A stretch of 8,526 nt of DNA from an uncultured Lachnospiraceae bacterium (GTDB lineage Bacteria > Bacillota > Clostridia > Lachnospirales > Lachnospiraceae), in NCBI GenBank assembly GCA_905236615.1, contig CAJORC010000012.1:1-8526 (forward strand). The letters run 5' to 3'. The notes beneath the pieces were generated by a model. It was not told where the DNA came from. It did no database searches and worked only from the letters and a program-made list of their open reading frames with translations. Positions 1-5,290 of this stretch are shown piece by piece (position 1 is the first letter of the stretch; each line of letters starts with the position of its first letter). Position numbers and translations under genes: made by a program.

Positions 1-84
1 GATCTTCTTTCCAAATCCGACCCTTCTGGCAATCGCCATCGAAATCTGCCCCGCACCCGTTACGATCATTACATCTTTCTTCAT
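1..84 (-). CDS. Short-chain dehydrogenase/reductase, N-terminal part
   Basis: Only the first 28 codons are in the window; the gene continues past the left edge. The reading is MKKDVMIVTGAGQISMAIAR and so on: a first beta strand followed by a TGAGxxxxxIA glycine-rich loop, the NAD(P)-binding signature of classical short-chain dehydrogenases. The start is the ATG at 84-82, preceded by GGAGG at 97-93 with an 8-base spacer. The Shine-Dalgarno begins only a few bases after the stops of the upstream aldo/keto reductase and cupin remnants, so the three were probably read on one transcript. Catalytic residues (Ser-Tyr-Lys) lie outside the window and the substrate cannot be predicted. Confidence 0.8.
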   Translation of the reverse strand, partial: MKKDVMIVTGAGQISMAIARRVGFGKKI

Positions 85-86
85 TA

Positions 87-389
87 TTAAATCCTCCATT
101 TCTTAAAGTTTATTGTAGTCTTCATCACTGACAGGCTCACGCCACTCGGTATAGCCATCTTCTCTCTTACAGGCGCAAGTGCTTCTCCAACAAGTTCCTC
201 ATTACTTCCTGCCGCATACGCTTCGGATGTATCAAAGAAGGTCTGCCCCATCTCCACAGCACGACGAAGGAAACGGATGCTTTCCTCCTTTTCCGGGAAG
301 GGAGGATAACTCTGGGATAAACCCATACATCCAAGTCCTACGGCACTTACTATCAGTTCACTATTTCCGATTTTTCTCTTATCTGACAT
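87..389 (-). pseudogene. Aldo/keto reductase, N-terminal remnant fused to foreign tail
   Basis: The first 79 or so codons (389 to about 153) read as a normal aldo/keto reductase: MSDKRKIGNSELIVSAVGLG, then the first strands and helix, and FFDTSEAY with the catalytic Asp53 and Tyr58, followed by NEELVGEALAPVREK. The family is normally about 310-330 residues; this frame stops at 100. The catalytic Lys and His and the rest of the (beta/alpha)8 barrel are absent, so the product cannot be an active reductase. The start is the ATG at 389-387 with AAGGAG at 402-397. After VREKM the frame becomes meaningless (AIPSGVSLSV), because the DNA from there on encodes a cupin C-terminus in another frame. This is best explained as a deletion joining two genes. 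Confidence 0.85.
103..168 (-). pseudogene. C-terminal tail of a second cupin gene
   Basis: In the frame KREDGYTEWREPVSDEDYNK (then Leu and a TAA stop at 105-103) the sequence matches the end of the intact cupin at 3797-4234, whose last residues are SSEWLEAISDEEYNSLK. The shared pattern is EW-x-E-x-x-SDE-x-YN-x-L. Only these 22 codons survive, out of frame with the aldo/keto reductase start that now precedes them. The stop sits just before the Shine-Dalgarno of the short-chain dehydrogenase, so the ancestral order here was probably aldo/keto reductase, (possibly others), cupin, dehydrogenase. The match is short but ends at a proper stop in the expected place. Confidence 0.7.
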
Positions 390-431
390 ACTGATGCTCC
401 TTAATCTCCTGCATACCGATTCATGGGTAAA

Positions 432-460
432 AGTATAAAAAAAGCAAGGAGAATCATCAA
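432..460 (-). promoter_or_regulatory. Candidate promoter for the aldo/keto reductase remnant
   Basis: On the minus strand TTGATG (460-455) and TATACT (437-432) are separated by exactly 17 bases, placing transcription start about 35 bases before the ATG at 389. The elements overlap the left arm and loop of the terminator hairpin at 439-480. Match to the sigma-A consensus is 4/6 and 5/6. The T-rich -10 lies in the terminator's own T-run, so a chance match is possible. Confidence 0.3.
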
Positions 461-480
461 TTCGATTTTCCCTGCTTTTT
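439..480 (-). terminator. Rho-independent terminator (possibly bidirectional)
   Basis: Arms 439-455 (AAAAAGCAAGGAGAATC) and 464-480 (GATTTTCCCTGCTTTTT) pair over 17 positions with two mismatches, around an 8-base loop. On the minus strand the stem is followed by a run of seven T, ending transcription from the arsR/arsA side before the aldo/keto reductase remnant. On the plus strand the arm ends in five T, so it could also work in that direction. Confidence 0.8.
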
Positions 481-492
481 GATAAGTTGTAC

Positions 493-987
493 TTATGTGA
501 CACCAAGTATCTCGCCTGGCACCTCGATTCCGCTTCGCTCCATCTCAATTGCACCTACGGGACAACCATTTCTTGCTTCATCAGCATTTACAGCATGTTC
601 TCCTGAAACTTCATTCTCAGCAAGACGTATATACCCATGTGATGTTGTAGCGCTGGAACCTACAACTATCATGATGTTTAATCGTGAAGATATGCTGTCA
701 TTGATGCATAAAGACATACATATTCTTGACTCAGGACGCGCTACCAGCACAAGCATTGTAAGACTATCATCATCCAATGTATCAACTGCCTGTTTATAGA
801 CTCCCTTCTTATCTTCTAATCCGGAAAGCTGTTCTTCCATGTTCCTTATCGCCGATTCCGGAAGCTTGCCACGATATGGACCAACCACACTTTCACGGTA
901 CTCCTCCGCAGCTTTAACGGGATCCAGATTTGCTACTATCAAATTGAGAACTCCTTCTATCTGAACACCTTTAGATACACCATTGAA
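493..987 (-). pseudogene. arsA: ArsA arsenite-pump ATPase remnant with internal deletion
   Basis: From 987 to about 730 the frame reads as ArsA: GVQIEGVLNLIVANLDPVKA, AAEEYRESVVGPYRGKLPES, AIRNMEEQLSG, then directly LEDKKGVYKQAVDTL and TMLVLVARPES. In full ArsA proteins the block ending EEQLSG and the block beginning LEDKK are separated by several dozen residues, including the DTAPTGHTLR switch region; here they are joined in frame. The N-terminal P-loop is also missing: the frame meets a stop at 990-988 and the arsR terminator lies just beyond. A TTG at 942 with AAGGAG at 956-951 could start a 149-residue product, but ArsA similarity extends upstream of that TTG, so it is probably incidental. 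After residue 71 (about 730) ArsA similarity ends and an unrelated tail follows, containing NGCPVGAIEME, which resembles the last Cys-Pro motif of a 4Fe-4S ferredoxin but lacks the other cysteines. It cannot function as an ATPase. Confidence 0.75.
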
Positions 988-1021
988 TTATTGAAATTAT
1001 TCCATATGTTAAGTTAAAAGA

Positions 1022-1041
1022 AAACCGGAATAATCCGGTTT
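1022..1041 (-). terminator. Intrinsic terminator downstream of arsR
   Basis: A perfect 8-bp stem, AAACCGGA (1022-1029) with TCCGGTTT (1034-1041), and an ATAA loop. On the minus strand it is followed by TTTTCTTTT. It lies 15 bases after the arsR stop, so arsR is now transcribed essentially alone and the arsA remnant is cut off from it. Confidence 0.8.
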
Positions 1042-1055
1042 CTTTGTCAGGAAAG

Positions 1056-1382
1056 TCAACAATCTTCACCGGATGCATTTTTATTATGGCAAATACAGTC
1101 CGAGCCTCCCGAAAAGACTCTTCCAAGTGTCAACTGTACCCGGTCAAGTGTGTCTGTATTAAGACTATAGTAGATATTTTTTCCTTCTCTACGGTCTACT
1201 ACAATCCCAGCTTCTACCAATACTCTCATATCATGTGACAGGGTTGGCTGAGTGATCTTAAACTCCTCCAATATCTCACATGCACAAAGCTCTCCACAAG
1301 AAAGCATATCTACTATCTTGAGTCGCTTGGGATCAGATATTGCCTTAAGAACTTTTGCAGTTTCCTTGTAAATTTTATCCAT
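1056..1382 (-). CDS. arsR: ArsR-family metalloid-responsive repressor
   Basis: A complete 108-residue winged-helix repressor, the usual length. Residues 1-27 form the N-terminal helix and the conserved ISDPKRLKIVDMLSCGELCA. The ELCACEIL segment (about residues 31-38) carries the closely spaced cysteines that bind As(III)/Sb(III) in the ArsR/ArsD type, at the start of the DNA-binding region. The recognition helix follows (ITQPTLSHDMRVLVEAGIV), then the wing RREGKNIYYSL. The C-terminal tail has four further residues of possible metal-binding interest (Cys96, Cys98, His99, Cys108). It probably represses its own promoter until arsenite binds. The start ATG at 1382-1380 has only a weak Shine-Dalgarno (GAGACGAG). 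Downstream arsA is broken and no pump gene (arsB/acr3) or arsC is in the window, so this appears to be an orphaned regulator. The arsenic assignment rests on the cysteine motif and the adjacent arsA remnant. Confidence 0.9.
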   Translation of the reverse strand: MDKIYKETAKVLKAISDPKRLKIVDMLSCGELCACEILEEFKITQPTLSHDMRVLVEAGIVVDRREGKNIYYSLNTDTLDRVQLTLGRVFSGGSDCICHNKNASGEDC

Positions 1383-1395
1383 ACTCGTCTCACAT

Positions 1396-1411
1396 ATAGA
1401 TTTTTTTCTAT
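1396..1411 (-). promoter_or_regulatory. Candidate ArsR operator
   Basis: The inverted repeat ATAGA-(6)-TCTAT starts right after the -10 box and covers the expected transcription start of arsR. ArsR-type repressors bind A/T-rich dyads at this kind of position. The arms are only 5 bp perfect and the spacer is a T-run, so the exact operator boundaries are uncertain. Confidence 0.35.
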
Positions 1412-1415
1412 GTAT

Positions 1416-1444
1416 ATTATAGAAACAGAATATCCATCTGTCAA
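1416..1444 (-). promoter_or_regulatory. Sigma-A-type promoter of arsR
   Basis: On the minus strand a perfect TTGACA (1444-1439) and a perfect TATAAT (1421-1416) are separated by exactly 17 bases. This is a full consensus promoter, about 35 bases before the arsR ATG, as expected for a strong promoter that is held off by a repressor. Confidence 0.85.
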
Positions 1445-1487
1445 CAAGTTTTCCCTCAACCTTTTATATCAGATCGGTTCCATTACT

Positions 1488-2129
1488 TCAAAACCTAATC
1501 TTCAACTCCACCTTCACCGGTGGCTCCACAAGTTCTGCAAACGCCTCACCATCTGAAGGCTTTCCTACTATACTTCCATAATGAATCGGGATTGCAACTT
1601 CAGGGCGGATCAGATTCACAAGCTCCGCAGCTTTCCTTACATCCATGGTATACGTTCCGCCGATAGGTACAAGAGCAATGTCACATTTCACAGCCTTGGC
1701 TTCCTTCGTAGCATCAGTATCTCCGGCGATATAGATTCTCTTTCCATCAATCCTTAAAATATAGCCGACCCATTGGGCACTCCTTGGATGAAATGGTTTC
1801 AGAGCATTGTATGACGGTACCGTTTCAAATTCTATACCATATAATTCCCGATAAACACGGGGCTCAACGGTAACAATCTCACGAAGAAGTCCGGCAACTA
1901 TCTGTGCCTTAGTATCCATTTTCTCCGGTACAACCATAACTGTACCTGGATTTGCAACCTTCTCAATATCCTCAGGTGCGAAATGATCATAATGGTCATG
2001 TGTTATCAAAATAAAATCAGCATCTTTGGGCACGGTCTTTATCTCATACGGATCAATGTAAATATTCTTGTTTCCTGCCTTTATTTTAATACTGCTATGT
2101 CCGAATACTTCAATATCATTTGTTGTCAT
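1488..2129 (-). CDS. Metallo-beta-lactamase-fold metal-dependent hydrolase
   Basis: A complete 213-residue cytoplasmic protein with no signal peptide. Metal-site motifs appear in order: His11 in FGHSSIKI, the HxHxDH signature as THDHYDH (His44, His46, Asp48, His49), His114 in PFHPRSAQW, Asp137 in AGDTDAT, and His183 in IPIHYGS. This arrangement belongs to the small UPF0173/YtkL-like branch related to L-ascorbate-6-phosphate lactonase, not to antibiotic-degrading beta-lactamases; the natural substrate is usually unknown. The start is the ATG at 2129-2127 preceded by GAGAGGG. It lies 60 bases downstream of the RpiB-family gene with no terminator between, so the two are probably cotranscribed. 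This hints at, but does not prove, a sugar-phosphate-related role. No clear terminator follows it before the arsR promoter. Confidence 0.85.
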   Translation of the reverse strand: MTTNDIEVFGHSSIKIKAGNKNIYIDPYEIKTVPKDADFILITHDHYDHFAPEDIEKVANPGTVMVVPEKMDTKAQIVAGLLREIVTVEPRVYRELYGIEFETVPSYNALKPFHPRSAQWVGYILRIDGKRIYIAGDTDATKEAKAVKCDIALVPIGGTYTMDVRKAAELVNLIRPEVAIPIHYGSIVGKPSDGEAFAELVEPPVKVELKIRF

Positions 2130-2189
2130 AACTATCTTTCCCTCTCAATCCACTCCATTAAATCATTAACAACACAGGCTCACAAAAAA

Positions 2190-2654
2190 TCAATCTTTAA
2201 CCGGTACACAGTGCTTATCGTTAATATCACATACCTTTTGGACTCTTCTGCGATACTTATCTTCCATAAGCGGTTCCGTGTTGAGCCATGTCTTGACTAC
2301 CTCCATCGCCATAAGCCCTCCGATTATCTTTGCTCCAAGGCATAGTATATTAGAATCAGTATGCTGCCTTGCAAGAGTTGCACATAACGGATCCTGACAT
2401 ACTGCGGCATAGCATCCATTAATCTTATTTGCAATCAGGGCACTGCCATATCCTACACCATCACAGAATATACCTCTGTCGCACTCTCCTTTAGCTACGG
2501 CAAGCGCAGCCGGATATACAAAATCAGACAGATCACAGCTATTCTCATCAGAAGTTCCAAAATCCTCTACCTCATAGCCATTATCCAGCAAATACTTTTT
2601 AATTTCATTCTTCATTGCTGTTCCTGCATGATCATTTGCCATTGCAATCTTCAT
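2190..2654 (-). CDS. rpiB: RpiB/LacA/LacB-family sugar-phosphate isomerase, Asp at the catalytic Cys position
   Basis: A complete 154-residue protein, the normal size for ribose-5-phosphate isomerase B, which interconverts ribose-5-phosphate and ribulose-5-phosphate in the cytoplasm. Seen: MKIAMANDHAGTAMK with the Asp8-His9 phosphate/substrate loop, YEVEDFGT, RGIFCDGVGYGS followed by ANK, and LARQHTDSNILCLG with His98. In an ungapped comparison with the E. coli RpiB motif GILICGTGIG the general-base cysteine position is Asp65 here, with a cysteine one residue earlier (Cys64). This is a different subclass, so the sugar specificity could differ from ribose-5-phosphate (LacA/LacB and other pentose or hexose isomerases share the fold). 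The start ATG at 2654-2652 has an excellent GGAGG at 2665-2661. It is the first gene of a two-gene unit with the hydrolase. Confidence 0.85.
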   Translation of the reverse strand: MKIAMANDHAGTAMKNEIKKYLLDNGYEVEDFGTSDENSCDLSDFVYPAALAVAKGECDRGIFCDGVGYGSALIANKINGCYAAVCQDPLCATLARQHTDSNILCLGAKIIGGLMAMEVVKTWLNTEPLMEDKYRRRVQKVCDINDKHCVPVKD

Positions 2655-2776
2655 GAAGCACCTCCGCTAATAAAAAACTACTTATACACTTTAAACTAAC
2701 ACGTTATCCACATACTTATCAACAATATGTTAATGCCGAATGCAGATACTCAAAACATCTGTAATCAATTATCTTA

Positions 2777-2806
2777 ATTATACAGAGAAAGAAGCCCGAA
2801 GTGCAA
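2777..2806 (-). promoter_or_regulatory. Candidate promoter of the isomerase-hydrolase unit
   Basis: On the minus strand TTGCAC (2806-2801) and a perfect TATAAT (2782-2777) are separated by 18 bases. The -10 is consensus but the -35 matches only at TTG. It would give a leader of about 115 bases; no riboswitch-like structure was recognised in it. Confidence 0.35.
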
Positions 2807-2824
2807 TATAAAGAGGTTTATAAA

Positions 2825-3162
2825 ATGGGTATATATTTCTATACAAGTATTTTAGCCTTGAACACCAGAGGCTCAGGAAACATAACAGAAAGAAGCTCTG
2901 ATTTTGATGGTATAAGGATGTAGTATTTCATTTTGAACTCAGCTGCGACGAACTTGATTACGATAAGGGTGAGGTACTTAATTTCCGGGTTATGGCGTAT
3001 GACCGGAATACAGGTATCTGATTTGAGGCAGATGATTCCTATCCCGGAATGGATGAAAACGGATTTTTTGAAGTAAAAAAAGGTGTAAAGGTGACCAACA
3101 AAAGTCTCGGGGGTATTCAACTGCATTATGCCAGAGTTCTTCATTCCCCGCTTTGGATTTGA
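2825..3162 (+). pseudogene. Unrecognised plus-strand gene remnant with frameshift and nonsense codon
   Basis: I do not recognise the family. An ATG at 2825 after AAGAGG opens a short frame to a TAG at 2921-2923. A second frame (phase of 2908) reads WYKDVVFHFELSCDELDYDK, then GEVLNFRVMAYDRNTGI, a TGA at 3019-3021, then FEADDSYPGMDENGFFEVKK to a TGA at 3160-3162. The reading is acidic, soluble and balanced like a real protein, with alternating beta-strand character, whereas the antisense frame is not. A single change of TGA to TGG at 3019 would reopen 84 codons. The hypothesis is a dead gene, possibly a secreted or beta-rich protein. It is the only plus-strand coding candidate in the window. 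The remainder of the 537-base stretch 2655-3191 holds the promoter candidate at 2777-2806 and a near-palindrome at 3155-3176. Confidence 0.4.
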
Positions 3163-3176
3163 TAATTATCTAATCC
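3155..3176. repeat. 22-bp near-perfect palindrome
   Basis: GGATTTGATAA is followed directly by TTATCTAATCC; the two 11-base arms are reverse complements except at one position. There is no T-run on either side, so it is not an intrinsic terminator. It lies between the flavin-reductase stop and the plus-strand remnant. It could be a protein-binding site or a chance A/T-rich dyad. Confidence 0.4.
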
Positions 3177-3191
3177 AACTTCACTATGGGT

Positions 3192-3743
3192 TTATTTTAA
3201 TGCCAGTCCATCTTTAAAAGCATTTCCTACTTTAGCTCCAACGCCAAAATATGCATTTCCAAAAGGATCAAAGCTAATAGGCTTTACTTTTGTAATATCC
3301 ACTGCTCCATCTGTAACTACGCTTTCATCTGCAGATACATTTACGATTTCCCCGACGAGAATTCCATCTTTAAAGCTTTTTACCTTACATTCCATAGCAA
3401 GCGGAAGCTCATCAATAAGCGGTGCATCCACAAATTCACTCCTGGTAGCATGGAATCCAGCTTTATCAAATTTATCAGGAACCTTTCTCCCTGATTCAAC
3501 ACCTACATAATCACAAGGAACCACCTGATCTTCCGTAGCCATACTTACCGTAAAGGCATTCTTTATTTTAAGATTATCAGTAGTTTTATGATCCGAAAGA
3601 CTGATTGTAATTTCTTTAAAATCAGTTGTAATACCCCATGCTGCATTCATAGCATTTGGAACTCCGTTCTCATCATAGGTTCCGATAATCAGTACCGGCT
3701 GCGGATACATAAGTGGTTTTGCTCCAAAATTTACTCTACTCAT
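3192..3743 (-). CDS. Flavin reductase-like (flavoredoxin) FMN-binding protein
   Basis: A complete 183-residue protein of the split-barrel FMN-binding fold (flavin reductase domain, flavoredoxin type, usually 180-200 residues). Characteristic parts are the N-terminal PQPVLIIGTYDENGVPNAMN, AAWGITTDFKEITISLSDHK with the FMN-phosphate contact region, NAFTVSMATEDQV, and the ESGRKVPDKFDKAGF segment typical of this subgroup. It probably uses FMN for NAD(P)H- or ferredoxin-linked electron transfer in the cytoplasm; the partner is unknown. A TTG at 3746 could also start, but the ATG at 3743-3741 is preferred because AGGAGG at 3757-3752 is then 8 bases away. It is last in the MerR-led cluster, 53 bases after the cupin, and has no obvious hairpin terminator. 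It appears intact. Confidence 0.85.
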   Translation of the reverse strand: MSRVNFGAKPLMYPQPVLIIGTYDENGVPNAMNAAWGITTDFKEITISLSDHKTTDNLKIKNAFTVSMATEDQVVPCDYVGVESGRKVPDKFDKAGFHATRSEFVDAPLIDELPLAMECKVKSFKDGILVGEIVNVSADESVVTDGAVDITKVKPISFDPFGNAYFGVGAKVGNAFKDGLALK

Positions 3744-3796
3744 CAAAATATCCTCCTTTATCTGATAAAATGAGTCGGTTGCCCGTCCCTTTTCTA

Positions 3797-4234
3797 TTAT
3801 TTTAGTGAATTATACTCTTCATCAGAAATTGCTTCCAACCATTCACTACTTGTGTTCTCGCCGGGAACCTCCAGAGAAATATGTGAAAACCAGCTATCTT
3901 TCTTTGCTCCATGCCAATGTTTTACATTTGGCGGGATCACGATAACTGTGCCCTCCTTCAATTCCTGTGCCGGCTTACCATCTTCCTGATACCAGCCTTC
4001 ACCTGCAGTGCAGATTAGAATCTGTCCGCCACCTTTATCTGCATGATGGATATGCCAGTTATTGTGACATCCCGGTTCAAAGGTTACATTAAAAAGCGGA
4101 AACTGCCCATTCTTAAAATCAGTCAGAGGATTTAAAAAGCTATTACCTACAAAATACTGTGCAAATCCATCGTTAGGATTTCCCTGTCCAAACATGTTTG
4201 CTTTATCAAAACCCTCTTTTGTTTCGTATTTCAT
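3797..4234 (-). CDS. Cupin-domain protein
   Basis: A complete 145-residue single-domain cupin. The first metal-binding motif is seen as NNWHIHHADKGGGQ (His61, His63, Gln71) and continues to the glycine turn EGWYQEDG. The second is IPPNVKHWHGA (His106, His108). The N-terminal part with NPLTDFKNGQFPLFNVTFEP and the C-terminal VPGENTSSEWLEAISDEEYN are typical of small cupins found beside carboxymuconolactone-decarboxylase-like proteins in Firmicutes; the reaction is not established. The ATG at 4234-4232 follows GGAGAGGA at 4251-4244. The Shine-Dalgarno lies inside the last codons of the decarboxylase remnant, whose original stop is 5 bases before this ATG, showing tight ancestral operon coupling. 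A remnant of a paralogous cupin tail lies at 103-168. Confidence 0.88.
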   Translation of the reverse strand: MKYETKEGFDKANMFGQGNPNDGFAQYFVGNSFLNPLTDFKNGQFPLFNVTFEPGCHNNWHIHHADKGGGQILICTAGEGWYQEDGKPAQELKEGTVIVIPPNVKHWHGAKKDSWFSHISLEVPGENTSSEWLEAISDEEYNSLK

Positions 4235-4239
4235 CCGCT

Positions 4240-4386
4240 CTACTCCTCTCCATATACTTCTTTTGCAAGATTAAATACAGCCCATGCCTAAGGCCATCCC
4301 GCATAGATCATTGTATTGCGCGAACTCGGGAGCAAAATCACCGAGTGCATTTCTTCCTGCTGTTTGAACTATTTTCTCTCTGCCAT
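4240..4386 (-). pseudogene. Carboxymuconolactone decarboxylase-like protein, degraded
   Basis: Both ends of the family are readable but not in one frame. The ATG at 4386 starts MAERK, then a TAG; adding one A to the preceding A-run would give MAERKIVQTAGRNALGDFAP continuing EFAQYND, a normal N-terminus. At about 4309-4306 the sequence jumps, in another frame, to IYAGWP, a TAG at 4290-4288, then AWAVFNLAKEVYGEE and a proper stop at 4242-4240. Family members have YAGWPKAWAV here, so the TAG probably replaced a Lys codon (AAG). Roughly 60 central residues, including the catalytic CxxH-type region of active members, are absent. Three independent lesions are seen: a one-base frameshift, an internal deletion and a nonsense mutation. 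Its position between the dehydrogenase and the cupin matches the usual neighbourhood. Confidence 0.8.
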
Positions 4387-4406
4387 GATAATCTCACTGG
4401 TATTTT

Positions 4407-5262
4407 TTATAACGATGCTCTAAAAATATCTGCAATATCCTTCTGTAAAAGCGGTGCCCAAGCATTTTCAAGGCCTTCATTATCTGCTACATGTTTTGCC
4501 ATCTCATCAATGCGGCTTTCATCAATTCCAACTTCCTGTAAGTGCATAGGAATATTGATTGATTCAAAGAACTTATAGGTAGCATCAATTGCCTGATTTG
4601 CAATCTCATATTTATCCTGATCAGGATTTATTCCAAATACGTTGACACCATATTTTACAAATCTATCAACGGTCTTCTCACTAAGGATATGCTTCATCCA
4701 TCTTGGAGTAATGATTGCAAGTCCTTCACCATGGGTAATGTCATAATATGCCGAAAGAGCATGCTCCATTCCATGACAAGGCCATCCTGACTGGCTGTTA
4801 CCAAGAGAATAGATTCCATTACATCCATAAGTACATGTCAGCATCATCTCTGCTCTTGCAGTGTAATCCTCTGGATTTTCCAGACATTTCTTAGCATTTA
4901 TCATAAGGCTCTTTAATGCACTTTCCATAAATCCATCATTTAGATGTGTAGAATCCTCACAGAAATACTGCTCCATAATATGATTCATAGCATCAGCGCA
5001 GCCTGCTGCAGTCTGCTTCTTTGAAACTGTAAATGTATATGCAGGATCTAAGAAAGAAACTTCCGGATAAAGTAATGAATCCATATATCCAATCTTGTCA
5101 TTTGTCTCTGTTCTTGAAATAACACCACCGCAATCATACTCACTACCTGTGGCTGCAAGTGTAATGATATCCACGATTGGAAGCGCCGCCTGTGCCTTAA
5201 CCTTGTAAGAAATCAGATCCCATGGATCACCATCATACTTTGCTCCGGCAGCAATTCTGCAT
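4407..5262 (-). pseudogene. Iron-containing alcohol dehydrogenase lacking the NAD(P)-binding domain
   Basis: From 5255 to 4407 the frame matches BdhA/YqhD-type iron alcohol dehydrogenases, beginning IAAGAKYDGDPWDLISYK, then TLAATGSEYDCGG. The metal ligands are all present with the family spacing: Asp and His in GCADAMNHIMEQYF (residues 61 and 65 counted from a GTG at 5174), and two His in WPCHGMEHALSAYYDITHGE (134 and 148). The first roughly 105 residues, including the GGGSxxD nucleotide-binding motif, are missing; the family is about 385-395 residues. Upstream an ATG at 5262-5260 with AAGGAG at 5278-5273 gives M-Q-N, a plausible original start, but then shifts out of the dehydrogenase frame. 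The simplest reading is a frameshifting deletion from just after the start codon to just before IAAG. A 255-residue product from the GTG at 5174 is possible but has no visible Shine-Dalgarno. Dehydrogenase activity is very unlikely. Confidence 0.85.
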
Positions 5263-5290
5263 ATTCCTTATTCTCCTTATTCCTTCTGCA

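Noticed and set aside
493..942. Treating the TTG-started 149-codon frame as a normal gene
   Set aside because: ArsA similarity begins upstream of the TTG and has an internal gap, so the frame is a remnant that happens to stay open.
2839..3144. 101-codon minus-strand open frame
   Set aside because: It has no usable Shine-Dalgarno, an unnatural hydrophobic/aromatic composition and no recognisable motif. The plus-strand reading of the same DNA looks more protein-like.
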